DNA of 64,000 bases from Candidatus Gastranaerophilales bacterium (GCA_016280955.1 JAEEHV010000023.1:1-64000); one strand, 5' to 3'; shown: positions 20,401 through 29,863, numbered from the stretch's first letter. Program-made: numbers and translations. Notes: generated by a model from the sequence alone, not told the origin.

Positions 20401-21617
20401 TTCAAACAAAAATTAACTCACAGTTCAGTGATGTTCATATAGATTTTGATGCAAAAGACCGTCTGAGAGACGGATGTTTGCAGATATATTCAACAAACGG
20501 TGCATCTTTATCTTTCAGCAGCACTACCGGTTCAGAAGCATCTAACTTTGTTACTGCGACAGGATTAACAGGCTCTTCCGTTGACGGAAAAATCAGTTCA
20601 AAACAATTGTTCCAGAAAGTACTTGACGGTTATTTCAAAGTCGGTGATGAAAATATTTATATAACAGAAGGTGTAACAACTATTTCAGATATTGTTTCAC
20701 AAATTAATTCCAGTGAAAATTCTCTTGCAACTGCATACTGGGATAATATTGACGGTAAACTTGTTATAAAATCATCCGTAACAGGTGCTTCTGCGGTAAA
20801 TATTGAATCCGGAACTACAAACATTACAGAACTTTTGGGATTAACTGATGGTGATATTCTTGTTATGGATAATCAAAAAATCGGTTCAAATGCCATAATA
20901 ACAATAAACGGCTCCCGTTATACATCATTTACTAATACAGTCACAAAAGATGCTACAAATATAGAAGGTTTGACAATAAATCTTAAAGGATTATCAAACG
21001 GTTCTGTTGTACAACTGACTGTAAAACGTGACAAAGAAACATTATCAAATGCACTTGAGAATGTAATTGACGGATATAATGAGTTGATGTCTAATGTAGA
21101 TTCGGTTATTTCTAAAACCGGACAATTAAAAAGCCAGTCAATGTTAAAACTTATCAGAAATGACATACGTACAAAAATAATGAGTTCTTATTCAGGTTTG
21201 ACAACATCATACAGAAACCTTTCACAGATAGGTATTAAAACGGCTAATGCGGCAGCCAATAATATTTCTACAGCGAACAGTGACATTACAATGCTTTCTA
21301 TTGATAAAGAAGAATTTATGCGCGCCTTTGATGCTGATGAAGAAGGTGTAAGGCTTTTGTTAATAGGTGATGGTACTGAGGCTAATGTTGGAATACTTGG
21401 TGAAGTATATAAAGATGTATTCAGAGCATTATCTTCAAGCGGATATTTTGAATCTGCAAACAGATCTTATAACACTCAGAAAGAAAACTATTCAAAGAAA
21501 ATTGTTAAAGGTACTGCAGCAATTGAAAAATACAGAAAACGACTTGAAAATAAATTCTCCTCTATGGATATGATGATTGCAGAAATGCAAAATCAATTCT
21601 CATCATTCTTGTCATAG
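17403..21617 (+). CDS. FliD-like flagellar hook-associated protein 2 (1404 aa), paralogue of the upstream giant
   Basis: AISFSGLASGMDTSSWVEALVSVKQ N-terminus; C-terminus INGSRYTSFTNT..GLTINLKGLSNGSVVQLTVKRDK..DGYNELM; shared KG(N/T)AAIEKYR(E/K)RLE(K/N)K end. Confidence 0.85.
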   Translation: MAISFSGLASGMDTSSWVEALVSVKQAEITKLESSKTAISEAQSVLNNIKSYFSSFESLLLNITDSNKFSQRDLFTSNIAESSNVSVLTATASNTAENTTYNIEVNQLASATEVNSGIKKSYTVTETPYARMDTRLFNLITDEYGSTDVHAADITFSVDNHLRTISVDENSTIASFIDNLDSIGIAASYNESTGIFSINMATANTENASIKLVSDASGVMQAFNLQDVNTGYKTENTIEIVTRTEDNGAVKLSTKFKDMGITGSNLNYKIVTNDNTTITPTGTSRLFTEDTTLEQAFNILQTEYGISASIDADGVITFSSGTEGNVLAGNLATAMGLSMVEKPHVSLTKMTSTAIVYSTQDTLVHRDSTLSQIGAVRNAGDTLVIRECDGGEVVDTITSLTGDSTVQDLFNILTSYGITGTIDDGVIKLNSTSGNFVDGNIATNIGILQPVAETYYTTAPTTMTSTTDINLTTALHNMSSDGSVVIYSPVYGIVSVNINKELTVQGFCDKINNSNYGIKAEIVGNKVRLSELEESGAYIKGMSSVLQTALKLSVGEDYSYDSTTINVYSNTDSGYLRYGDDAVEINGGTVISSINGYSHGNGQILLHQNGETTTITVDSTLTLEEFINNEIIGLAQYGITGNILSDGKAYLTSDSNIYLEQIAGGSQILTALKLTPKQQTYSGNHVWDTSNLGYTIVTVETEAAKGSDRINSTIQINGTTVTAATTGTSAFTGSLVFTVNGYYKTVNVEEDDTYNSLIEKLGAVGINAYMTQGNFYISSGYDDVNFISDQSTSKFADFIGLSGPMALGGFSSTQNNKQVLEKVVTEKEDKLSAANYAGLQTKLSTLSISTGQFSLYRNGQKKTIDVYETDTVATLQSRISEKFNDLSFDIDENGFLKDGYLRIKSSDANANISIGSTSDTCNFVAITGMTSAKNNVLESSRQLYKVNDKTSLDEEGLFRTSAKKSTLLSTVGITSGTFNINRNGTQRTITIEDGDTFETLQTKINSQFSDVHIDFDAKDRLRDGCLQIYSTNGASLSFSSTTGSEASNFVTATGLTGSSVDGKISSKQLFQKVLDGYFKVGDENIYITEGVTTISDIVSQINSSENSLATAYWDNIDGKLVIKSSVTGASAVNIESGTTNITELLGLTDGDILVMDNQKIGSNAIITINGSRYTSFTNTVTKDATNIEGLTINLKGLSNGSVVQLTVKRDKETLSNALENVIDGYNELMSNVDSVISKTGQLKSQSMLKLIRNDIRTKIMSSYSGLTTSYRNLSQIGIKTANAAANNISTANSDITMLSIDKEEFMRAFDADEEGVRLLLIGDGTEANVGILGEVYKDVFRALSSSGYFESANRSYNTQKENYSKKIVKGTAAIEKYRKRLENKFSSMDMMIAEMQNQFSSFLS

Positions 21618-21618
21618 A

Positions 21619-22764
21619 TTAAACAAGTTCTGTAATATTATCACGTGTTATTACTGCATCGTAGTTTTTGTAACCGAGTATGTTTTCGATGTCATTTGAA
21701 TGTGAGCCTACAATTTTGCGGCATTCTGCAGAACTGTAATTTGCCATACCTCTTGCAAATTCTATATTGTTTTCATCCATGATTGAAACAACTTCACCCT
21801 GCTTAAATTCATTGACTACACTGATGATACCGATAGGAAGCAGACTGGAAAACTGTTCCAGAATAGCTTTTTTTGCTCCGTCATTAACAATCAGACCGCC
21901 AAAGATGTTGGTTGCATAACCAATCCATCTTTTTTTATCTGCCAGATTTCCTTTTGCGGGAAGAAACATTGTTCCAAGTTCTTCACCGTTGAATATTTTG
22001 GAAATAACAGAAGGAACTTTGCCGTTTGCGATAAGGACTTTGCCGCCAAAACGTGTTACGAGTTTTGCAGCTTCAAGTTTTGTTCTCATTCCGCCTCTGC
22101 CGCCTTCTGATGCATCTGTTCCGAGTTTTAAGACATCATCCGTAACGGCTTCAACTTCTTTGATAAGTTCGGCATCACTATTTTCTTTCGGATTAGACGT
22201 GTATAAACCGTCAATATCTGTCAAAAGAATTAACAAGTCAGCATCCAGTTCGCTTGCAACAAGTGCGGAAAGTTTATCATTGTCGGAAAAGTTTACTTTC
22301 ATACCTGCATTAACAGCACTTGCTTGTATGGGTGTAACTGTGTCATTTTGATTTATAACAGGAACAACACCAAATTCCAAAAGTTTATTCATTGTTGTTC
22401 GCAAACTTAAATATTTATGTCTGAGTGAAAAATCATCTTCTGTTAAAAGAATTTGTGCAATAGGAATATCATATACACCAAAACCGCTTTCATAAAATGA
22501 CATTAATTTGCTCTGACCGATAGCGGCACAAGCCTGTTTTACACCTTCATCCGCAGTTGAGTCAAGGTTGAGTTTTTTCTTGCCCAAACCTACTGCACCG
22601 GAAGTTACAAGAATTACTTCTTTTCCCTGTTTGACCAGTTTTGAGATATCTTCTATGAAGGAGTATATTCTTGAAAGAGCAACCTCTCCAACCTCATTTC
22701 TGATAATATTTGTACCCAGTTTTATGACAATTCTTTTGGCTTTTATAAATTCTTCTCGCTGCAT
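21619..22764 (-). CDS. proB: glutamate 5-kinase
   Basis: RIVIKLGTNIIRNEVGEV..VILVTSGAVGLG.. kinase motifs and C-terminal PUA-like region. Confidence 0.93.
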   Translation of the reverse strand: MQREEFIKAKRIVIKLGTNIIRNEVGEVALSRIYSFIEDISKLVKQGKEVILVTSGAVGLGKKKLNLDSTADEGVKQACAAIGQSKLMSFYESGFGVYDIPIAQILLTEDDFSLRHKYLSLRTTMNKLLEFGVVPVINQNDTVTPIQASAVNAGMKVNFSDNDKLSALVASELDADLLILLTDIDGLYTSNPKENSDAELIKEVEAVTDDVLKLGTDASEGGRGGMRTKLEAAKLVTRFGGKVLIANGKVPSVISKIFNGEELGTMFLPAKGNLADKKRWIGYATNIFGGLIVNDGAKKAILEQFSSLLPIGIISVVNEFKQGEVVSIMDENNIEFARGMANYSSAECRKIVGSHSNDIENILGYKNYDAVITRDNITELV

Positions 22765-22893
22765 TTTCCCTCACTTGTGACAAGTAATATAAAAATTTTT
22801 TATCAACTGCAATAATAATTATACCATAATTTTACAGTACAAAAATGTCAGTATCAATATAACTAAATATGTAATAAATGCAGGAAGGATTTT

Positions 22894-23496
22894 CTAAAAA
22901 TCGTCATCCGGTTCTTTGTCGGCATTTATGTATCCGTCCATAATGCTGAAAAGTTTTGTCTGCCATTCATTATTTTTTTCAAGGAAGAAGTCGGCACCTC
23001 TTGAACGGCATTGTTGCTCAATTTCTTTTCTTGAAGACGCAGTTATTACACCGATAACAGTTTTTACATCATAACTTGCTGCCAGTTTACGCAGTTCTGT
23101 TAAAAGAATAAAACCTTCTCTTTCGGTCGGAATAAACAAATCCATAACAACATAATCATATTTGCGTTTTTTATATTTGTTAACCGCATCATAGATTTCC
23201 TGTGAGCAGTCGACATCCAGTTCAAATTTGGAAAGGAGGACTTTAAGCTGATATGTTATTACACCTAAATCATCAACAACCAAAATTGCCGGTCCTGTAG
23301 CTTCTTCATCTTCCATGTTGCCGAGAGCTTCACTTTTGTATGGTTTTTTTGCATTAGCATTTAATTCTCTAATGATATCAATTATGTCTATAAGCTGTAA
23401 CTTTAATTGCTGAATATTAATATCAGCAGGAACTTTGGAACTGGTTACGCTATAAAACAATTCTAAGAATTCATCATCTAAATCAATGTTAGGCAT
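22894..23496 (-). CDS. response regulator receiver-domain protein
   Basis: ILVVDDLGVITYQL..YDYVVMDLFIPTEREGF REC domain; start moved to MPNIDL behind a GGAG. Confidence 0.75.
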   Translation of the reverse strand: MPNIDLDDEFLELFYSVTSSKVPADINIQQLKLQLIDIIDIIRELNANAKKPYKSEALGNMEDEEATGPAILVVDDLGVITYQLKVLLSKFELDVDCSQEIYDAVNKYKKRKYDYVVMDLFIPTEREGFILLTELRKLAASYDVKTVIGVITASSRKEIEQQCRSRGADFFLEKNNEWQTKLFSIMDGYINADKEPDDDF

Positions 23497-23557
23497 ATAA
23501 AACTCCAACTTTTAAACTTTATTTATTATAACATATTTATTAACAAAATAATATACA

Positions 23558-24085
23558 CTAGTTGCCGTATGCTATTATTTGGTTTTTTATACCCAAAACT
23601 GCTTTCTGCAGTGTTTCATAGTCATTATTATTATCGATTATAAAATTCCAGTCTTTAATGTTATCAAGCTCTGTTTCCGTAACATCATCTTCGCCGACAA
23701 GTTTTCCGCCGCGTTTTTCTCTTATATCACGGTCAGCCTCTATTCTTATGGAAATTGCACCGGCAGATTTAAAAACTTCATATTCATGTTTCATACGAAC
23801 ATCTGTTACAACAATGTTACCGCTCTGTGAAATAATTTTTTCAAGCCAGTAGTCAGGATTTTTTGCCCTGCCGAGATTGCCCAAGTCAATTAACCCCTGA
23901 CGATATTTAGATTTGTTATTTTCAATTTCTGCAAATGAAATATTATGCAGTTTTCCATATTCAATTTTAATAATATCTCCCATAGCACATCTTTTAAAAT
24001 CCGGCATTTCCTGCATTAAAATTTTTGCTGCAGTATCTTTGCCTGAATATTGTTTCCCTGAAAAAATAATTATCTTATCTGCCAT
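23558..24085 (-). CDS. P-loop nucleoside/deoxynucleoside monophosphate kinase-like protein
   Basis: IIIFSGKQYSGKDTAAKIL Walker A; NIVVTDVRMKHEYEVFKSAGAISIRIEADRDIREKRGG. Confidence 0.65.
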   Translation of the reverse strand: MADKIIIFSGKQYSGKDTAAKILMQEMPDFKRCAMGDIIKIEYGKLHNISFAEIENNKSKYRQGLIDLGNLGRAKNPDYWLEKIISQSGNIVVTDVRMKHEYEVFKSAGAISIRIEADRDIREKRGGKLVGEDDVTETELDNIKDWNFIIDNNNDYETLQKAVLGIKNQIIAYGN

Positions 24086-24087
24086 GT

Positions 24088-24306
24088 TTAAGCCTCCTCC
24101 GGAACAGGATCGTATCCGCCTTCATTTAACGGGTGGCATCTGCATATTCTCTTAACTCCGAGCCATCCGCCTTTTAGCAGTCCAAAACGCATTATAGCAA
24201 TTTTCATATATTCCGAACAGGACGGATAAAATCTGCATCTGTGCGGCATAAATGAAGTAACTTTTTGATATATCCATATTAATGACAATACTGCTTTTTT
24301 TATCAT
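24088..24306 (-). CDS. yidD: membrane protein insertion efficiency factor YidD
   Basis: [47 protein letters not shown]. Confidence 0.95.
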   Translation of the reverse strand: MIKKAVLSLIWIYQKVTSFMPHRCRFYPSCSEYMKIAIMRFGLLKGGWLGVKRICRCHPLNEGGYDPVPEEA

Positions 24307-24311
24307 AATTT

Positions 24312-24968
24312 TTAATTTGATGAGCTGCAGATGCTGACTCCGGAGCTTGTTCCCAGTCTTACCGCCCCTGCTTCTATCATCTTTAAAGCGGCTTCTTTAT
24401 CACGGATTCCTCCGGATGCCTTTACTCCCAAGCCGGAATCCTTCACGATACTATACATCAATGCTACGTCTTCAGGTTTAGCACCTACACCGTTTTTAAC
24501 AAATCCTGTAGAAGTTTTTACAAAATCTGCATTTCCCTTAATGCATAATTCGCAAGCTTTGACAATTTCTTCTTTTGATAATAAATCTGTTTCCAGTATA
24601 ACCTTTAAGGCATGTCCCTGGCAGGCAAACTTAATCTTGGATATTTCATCAACAATATAATCATATTTTCCTTCTTTTAACTTTCCGCAGTTAAGTACCA
24701 TGTCAATTTCATCAGCACCGTTTTTAATCGCATCGATTGTTTCCAGAATTTTGACTTCCGTTGTTGACTGACCAAGAGGAAAACCTATAACCGTAACAAC
24801 TTTAACATTCGTTCCGTTTAAATATTCTTTTGCAAAAGCTACATTGCACGGATTTACGCACACACCTAAAAATTTATATTTTACAGCCTCATCCAAAAGT
24901 TTTTTTATTTCATTTTGTTGTGCATCCTGCTTCAAAAGTGTATGTTCAATGTATTTGTTCAGCTCCAT
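24312..24968 (-). CDS. deoC: deoxyribose-phosphate aldolase
   Basis: [57 protein letters not shown]. Confidence 0.95.
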   Translation of the reverse strand: MELNKYIEHTLLKQDAQQNEIKKLLDEAVKYKFLGVCVNPCNVAFAKEYLNGTNVKVVTVIGFPLGQSTTEVKILETIDAIKNGADEIDMVLNCGKLKEGKYDYIVDEISKIKFACQGHALKVILETDLLSKEEIVKACELCIKGNADFVKTSTGFVKNGVGAKPEDVALMYSIVKDSGLGVKASGGIRDKEAALKMIEAGAVRLGTSSGVSICSSSN

Positions 24969-24989
24969 ATTTTCTCCTTGTATCTGTAA

Positions 24990-25697
24990 TTATTCTCCGA
25001 ACGGTGTTAATTTATATCCGACATTTGTTACCGTATGAAGATATTTTGGACTTTTTGCATCAGGTTCTATTTTATTTCTTAATGCACCTACATGAACTCT
25101 CAGCATTCTGACATCTTCGTCGCTTGAGTAACCCCAAACCTCCTCAAGCAAAGTTGCCAAAGTAACAGATTTATTAAAATGCTGCATCAGACAATAAAGT
25201 ATTTCAAATTCTGTCGGGGTAAGTTTAATTTTTTTGTTCAGAATAACAGTTTCCAGAGTATCCGGTAATATTTCTATATCACCTGCTTCAAGAATCTCTG
25301 AAATAGCAGATGTTTCAGGTACCGGCTGATTCCGCCTGAGCAACACTCTTATTCTTAATAAAACTTCCTGTATATCGAAAGGTTTTACCAGATAATCATC
25401 GGCACCGCTGTCAAACCCACTTGTTTTATCTCCTATAGTTCCTTTTGCAGTGAGCATTAATATAGGTACATTAATTTTTGCCTGACGAATATTTTTGCAA
25501 ACATCAAATCCGTTCATTTTTGGCATCATAACATCTAAAAGAATCAGGTCATATTTATTATTCAGGGCTTTATTTAATCCGTCCATACCATCTACGGCAG
25601 TATCGGTAAAATATCCGCTTGAAGAAATATCAAATTCAAGCAAATCTCTGATTTCGGTATCATCATCAACTATTAATATTCTTTTTTTCTCTGTCAT
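24990..25697 (-). CDS. OmpR-family DNA-binding response regulator
   Basis: REC domain (ILIVDDDTEIRDLL..LILLDVMMPKMNGFDVC) plus winged helix (KLTPTEFEILYCLMQH..VGALRNKIE). Confidence 0.9.
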   Translation of the reverse strand: MTEKKRILIVDDDTEIRDLLEFDISSSGYFTDTAVDGMDGLNKALNNKYDLILLDVMMPKMNGFDVCKNIRQAKINVPILMLTAKGTIGDKTSGFDSGADDYLVKPFDIQEVLLRIRVLLRRNQPVPETSAISEILEAGDIEILPDTLETVILNKKIKLTPTEFEILYCLMQHFNKSVTLATLLEEVWGYSSDEDVRMLRVHVGALRNKIEPDAKSPKYLHTVTNVGYKLTPFGE

Positions 25698-25829
25698 AAA
25701 AACCCCTTTTCCGACAATAAAAAAGTCTGATATACAGATGTTCTTGTCTTGTTTTAATTTTAAAAGAATATTTTTATCTTTGCAAGAGTTATTATTGTTT
25801 CAAATCTGATTCTTATATATAATGTTGTT

Positions 25830-27272
25830 ATGAAAACTTTTTTATTTGGAATTTTTATTTTATTCTTTGGGTATATTTTTTATTCAAAATTTATTGAAAA
25901 AATCTTTTCTCCGTCAGATGAGAGTACACCTGCTAATACTATGAAAGACGGTGTAGACTATGTTCCGATGTCTAAAGGAAGGAATGCTTTAATTCATTTG
26001 CTTAATATTGCAGGCATGGGACCGATTATTGGTGCAATTCAGGGGATTCTTTTCGGACCTGTTGCATTTATTCTCATTCCTTTGGGATGTATTGTTGCAG
26101 GCGGTGTCCATGATTATTTTGCCGGAATGCTTTCTATAAGGCATAAAGGAGCACAAATTACGGGATTAATAAAAATATATCTTGGAGAGAAAGTTTTTAA
26201 AATATTTATGGTAATTGTTGCCGTTATGCTTCTTTTGCTTGCTACTGTTTTTGTATATACTGCAGGTGATTTATTTGCGGAAAGATTTTTTGGTATAAAA
26301 GAATTTGTTATAACAAATCCGGTTGTTTTGGGAACTTATATTACCATTTTGCTTTATTTTATTATGGCAACTCTGTTTCCTATAGATAAAATTATCGGGA
26401 AATTTTATCCCGTATTGGGTTTAATGCTTATTCTCGGAACGGGGCTTGTGTTAGCAGGATTTTTTATAAACGGTGTAAATTTGCAAAATTTCAGTTTGGC
26501 AAAATATAATCTGCACCCGAATAATCTTCCTCTGATTCCGATGTTTTTTATGACTGTAAGCTGCGGTCTTTTATCAGGGTTTCATTCGACACAGGCTACA
26601 ATTATATCCAGAACGGTCAATAATGAAAAAGACGGAAAAATAATTTTCTACGGAATGATGTGCTTAGAGTCACTAATTGCCATTATTTGGGCAGCAGCTG
26701 CTATGGATGTTTATAGTCTTAATCTTGTGCCGGCAAATATTGTAGGAACGGTTAACGTTGTTAATATTATTGCAAATAAATTTGTGCCGCTTAACCTGGC
26801 TTTTCTTGTAACACTTGCGATAATAATATTGCCTGTTACATCAGGTGATACAGCACTCAGAGGGTTGCGAATTACAATTGCGGATGCGTTAAAAATTGAA
26901 CAGAAAAAAATAAGTAATCGATTAATTATTGTAATTCCTATAATTATATGTGTTTTGTCAATACTTATTTGGGCAAAAACAAATGCGAACAGCTTTTCTC
27001 TGATTTGGAGATATTTTACCTTCTTTAATCAGCTGATTGCGATTCCTGTATTATGCTGCGGAACAATTTTTCTTGCCAAAAACAAAAAAAATTATCTTAT
27101 AACGTTGCTCCCGGCTCTTTTTTATGTGTTTATTACAATGTCATTTATATTTTCCGAAAAAATCGGATTTAATCTTCCGCTTAAGACAGCAGAAATTATC
27201 GGGGCAATTTTGACAATCGGTACCTTGTTGTATATTTTCAGAATCATAAAAAATAATAATTCAAGCGATTAA
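25830..27272 (+). CDS. cstA: CstA-family carbon starvation/peptide transporter
   Basis: Polytopic membrane protein; DGVDYVPMSKGRNALIHLLNIAGMGPIIGAIQGILFGPVAFILIPLG. Confidence 0.88.
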   Translation: MKTFLFGIFILFFGYIFYSKFIEKIFSPSDESTPANTMKDGVDYVPMSKGRNALIHLLNIAGMGPIIGAIQGILFGPVAFILIPLGCIVAGGVHDYFAGMLSIRHKGAQITGLIKIYLGEKVFKIFMVIVAVMLLLLATVFVYTAGDLFAERFFGIKEFVITNPVVLGTYITILLYFIMATLFPIDKIIGKFYPVLGLMLILGTGLVLAGFFINGVNLQNFSLAKYNLHPNNLPLIPMFFMTVSCGLLSGFHSTQATIISRTVNNEKDGKIIFYGMMCLESLIAIIWAAAAMDVYSLNLVPANIVGTVNVVNIIANKFVPLNLAFLVTLAIIILPVTSGDTALRGLRITIADALKIEQKKISNRLIIVIPIIICVLSILIWAKTNANSFSLIWRYFTFFNQLIAIPVLCCGTIFLAKNKKNYLITLLPALFYVFITMSFIFSEKIGFNLPLKTAEIIGAILTIGTLLYIFRIIKNNNSSD

Positions 27273-27733
27273 TTAATATCCTGAATATTAGATAAGTCTG
27301 ATTGGAATTTTGTACTCAGTACATGCAATAAATCAATTTCTTCATCAGATATATTTTCAAAAATATCTGTTATAAACTGTTTAATTTTGGGCATATTATC
27401 ACTAACTATTTTTTTTCCTTTGTCGGTAACATGTAAAAAATAAACAAGGCGGTTATTTACATTTCCTGCTGAACGTGCAATTAAACCTTTATTTTCAAGA
27501 ACTTTTAAAATTCTTGTGGTGTTTGATTTATCTTTCATTAACAATTCCGACAATTTCTGTTGATAAATTTCATTAAAACAGTCTATTGTGTCCAAAACTA
27601 CAAACTGTTCTCCCGTAATACCGATATTAAGACTGTCAATTTTTTGTTTTAATTCACGTTTTAGATTACGTATAATGTGGTCTATTGAAAATATTACTGT
27701 ATCAACGTAATGCTGTGCCTTAATCTCTTTCAT
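27269..27733 (-). CDS. MarR-family transcriptional regulator
   Basis: LSELLMKDKSNTTRILKVLENKGLIARSAGNVNNRLVYFLHVTDKGKK wHTH. Confidence 0.85.
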   Translation of the reverse strand: MKEIKAQHYVDTVIFSIDHIIRNLKRELKQKIDSLNIGITGEQFVVLDTIDCFNEIYQQKLSELLMKDKSNTTRILKVLENKGLIARSAGNVNNRLVYFLHVTDKGKKIVSDNMPKIKQFITDIFENISDEEIDLLHVLSTKFQSDLSNIQDIN

Positions 27734-27827
27734 AATATGCTCCTATACGATTATAAACACAATTGCAAATATAAGTCAAAGAGTTGTCGTATCAGCCGTA
27801 ATAAACGGTTTTATAAACAACTGATAC

Positions 27828-29090
27828 CTATGTTTTTTTAATTTCATATACCCTGAAGCCGGTATCAACTTTCGGAAAATTATTACTTATAATTTTTCCG
27901 GCTTTTTTTATTCTTTCTTCTCCGATATCACATAAAGTTTTATATTTGTTATTTGAGCTCTTATTTTTTTCATCTATAATATCAGGTCTTTGAACCAGTA
28001 TAAATTGTCTTTTTCCACCGTCAAGGGAATTTAAGTGCATACAGGCATGGGCTGTTGTACCTGAGCCTGAGAAAAAATCCAAAACGGTAAAATCCTTAGA
28101 AAAGTTATTACTTTTTTCATCAAAAATTAAAGACAACAAGTACGATATAAGCGAAAGCGGTTTTGGATAATCAAACAAAGCCGAATCCATGATTTTGCTT
28201 AATTCACTTGTAGCGGTTTCGGTTGTTGTAACTCTTTCTCCGAATCGGGAATAAGTACATTGTCCGTTTTTTTGATTAGTAAATATTATTTGCTTAGGAG
28301 CTATTTTGGTAAACTTGTTATTGCCATATACGGCACGAACAGCAAAAGCCTCTGTCTTTATCCAAAAAGTTGTTCCTTTCTTTATCTCTTTAATAACATT
28401 CTCAGCTGACCATCTGGAACGAAATCTTAAAGAAAAGGAGTCTGAATTAAAACCGTTTAAAACCTTAACCGGTGTAGTTAATTCATACAACTTTGAATTT
28501 GTTTTTTTATAGATTCCGTCTTTAATATTAAATTTAACGGTTCCCTTGGGAAATGTTACTGTTGTTATATTATTTGAGGCATTATATAATGGTGCATCCA
28601 GTAAGCTGTCGCTGATTCTCTCAACAAGCAGTTCTTTTGTCTTTTTATTGTACAATTTTTTTGCATAACAAATTATATATTCCGCATTAGAATATGAATT
28701 AAGTTTTTGTCTGCCGAAATGCTGTGTTTTTTCCCAGATAAATGTTGTTATAAAATTTTCTTTTCCGAAAATTTTATTGCATATTTCTTTAAGTTTATGT
28801 ACTTCGTTTTCATCAATAGATATAAATATAATTCCGTCGTCACTGAGCAGTTGTTGTGCAAGTTCAAGCCTTGCAAGAATCATATCATGCCAATCTTTAT
28901 GAAAATCCTTATAAATAAATCGTTTTCCTGTATTATAGGGAGGATCAATATATATAACCCTTATTTTGTTTTTGTGAGTGTTCAGTAATATTCTGAGAGC
29001 ATCAATATTATCTCCCTCTATATAAATATTCCCGGTATTATCCGGATTAACACTTTTTTTTGTTAGCAAATTCAGCATACACTCAGACAA
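27828..29090 (-). CDS. beta-class (type III Mod-like) DNA adenine methyltransferase, no adjacent restriction gene
   Basis: VIYIDPPYNTG (motif IV) precedes VLDFFSGSGTTAHACM (motif I). Confidence 0.88.
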   Translation of the reverse strand: MSECMLNLLTKKSVNPDNTGNIYIEGDNIDALRILLNTHKNKIRVIYIDPPYNTGKRFIYKDFHKDWHDMILARLELAQQLLSDDGIIFISIDENEVHKLKEICNKIFGKENFITTFIWEKTQHFGRQKLNSYSNAEYIICYAKKLYNKKTKELLVERISDSLLDAPLYNASNNITTVTFPKGTVKFNIKDGIYKKTNSKLYELTTPVKVLNGFNSDSFSLRFRSRWSAENVIKEIKKGTTFWIKTEAFAVRAVYGNNKFTKIAPKQIIFTNQKNGQCTYSRFGERVTTTETATSELSKIMDSALFDYPKPLSLISYLLSLIFDEKSNNFSKDFTVLDFFSGSGTTAHACMHLNSLDGGKRQFILVQRPDIIDEKNKSSNNKYKTLCDIGEERIKKAGKIISNNFPKVDTGFRVYEIKKT

Positions 29091-29114
29091 AACATAACCC
29101 TCTTTTCAGCAATC

Positions 29115-29153
29115 ATAACACAAAAACAGACGGAATCTCATAACTTCCGTCTG
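29115..29153 (-). terminator. Rho-independent terminator of the 29188-29641 operon
   Basis: Minus strand CAGACGGAA-gttatgaga-TTCCGTCTG followed by TTTTTGTG. Confidence 0.7.
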
Positions 29154-29187
29154 CTTTCGCTTAAATTTTGCTCTGACAAATTACAGG

Positions 29188-29433
29188 TTATCTCGCGAGT
29201 TCTCCGGTATAAAATCCCATAAGATTTGCCAGACGTCGCTGTTTTTCAACAGCTCTTTCAATGTTTTCCTTGATTTCATCAAGTTCTTTTAATAAAGTTT
29301 TTAAATCTTTGCGTTGTTTACTCTCTAGGCGTTCCTCCTTATTTACTTCAGTCCGGTAGCTTTCCGCCCCATTTGTGTCTATTTCAAGCCAATTAGGCGA
29401 GAAACAGTTATTGTTAAATTCTTTTTTAGACAT
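29188..29433 (-). CDS. hypothetical coiled-coil small protein (MSKKEFNNN...)
   Basis: ORF; internal ATG behind GAGGA is the better start than 29448; second gene of sigma28-type operon. Confidence 0.65.
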   Translation of the reverse strand: MSKKEFNNNCFSPNWLEIDTNGAESYRTEVNKEERLESKQRKDLKTLLKELDEIKENIERAVEKQRRLANLMGFYTGELAR

Positions 29434-29458
29434 ACACTGTATCCTCATTTATAATATT

Positions 29459-29641
29459 TTAGTAAATTCTGTTTGGTCTGAATCTCTTAAACAAAGATTT
29501 GAAATTTTCTGCAAAATTACTGATTGCATTTTTGCAATCAATGTAATCTTTTCTGACCTTTTGAAATTCCTCCGAATTGAAATCAAATGTGGTCATCTCG
29601 GAATATTGAATTAACATTTCATATTCATCGTGGTGTCCCAT
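29459..29641 (-). CDS. hypothetical small protein (MGHHDEYEMLIQYSE...)
   Basis: AAGGAG RBS, ATG at 29641; downstream of a perfect sigma28 consensus promoter. Confidence 0.7.
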   Translation of the reverse strand: MGHHDEYEMLIQYSEMTTFDFNSEEFQKVRKDYIDCKNAISNFAENFKSLFKRFRPNRIY

Positions 29642-29741
29642 TTGTTTGCTCCTTAAATTTGACTGTACTACTACCTATTTACGTTTTCCCTAAAAAACAA
29701 CTATACTTGATTTTTCATTCATCTTTTTACTTACATTTTTG

Positions 29742-29768
29742 TTATCGGCATTTTTTAGAAAAACTTTA
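29742..29768 (-). promoter_or_regulatory. sigma28 (FliA-type) promoter
   Basis: Minus strand reads TAAAGTTT-N11-GCCGATAA (TTATCGGC at 29742-29749, AAACTTTA at 29761-29768), a full match to the sigma28 consensus. Confidence 0.85.
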
Positions 29769-29785
29769 GAGTTTATTTGTTTTTT

Positions 29786-29803
29786 GTTACAAAAATTTAC
29801 AAA
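29786..29803 (-). promoter_or_regulatory. HLR1-like direct repeat
   Basis: GTTACAAA-aa-TTTACAAA, 17 bp upstream of the sigma28 -35. Confidence 0.55.
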
Positions 29804-29863
29804 CAGATGATTGTCTGTTTGCCTAAAACTCTTTTGGTGCAAGCATTTTCACAGTGTTAAATG

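Noticed and set aside
21989-22351. 120-aa ORF antisense to proB
   Set aside because: Shadow ORF in a clearly conserved kinase gene
27780-27827. GTATCAG...CTGATAC with inner CCGTaataaACGG as a regulatory hairpin or terminator
   Set aside because: Short stems and no clear U tract on the relevant strand; insufficient support
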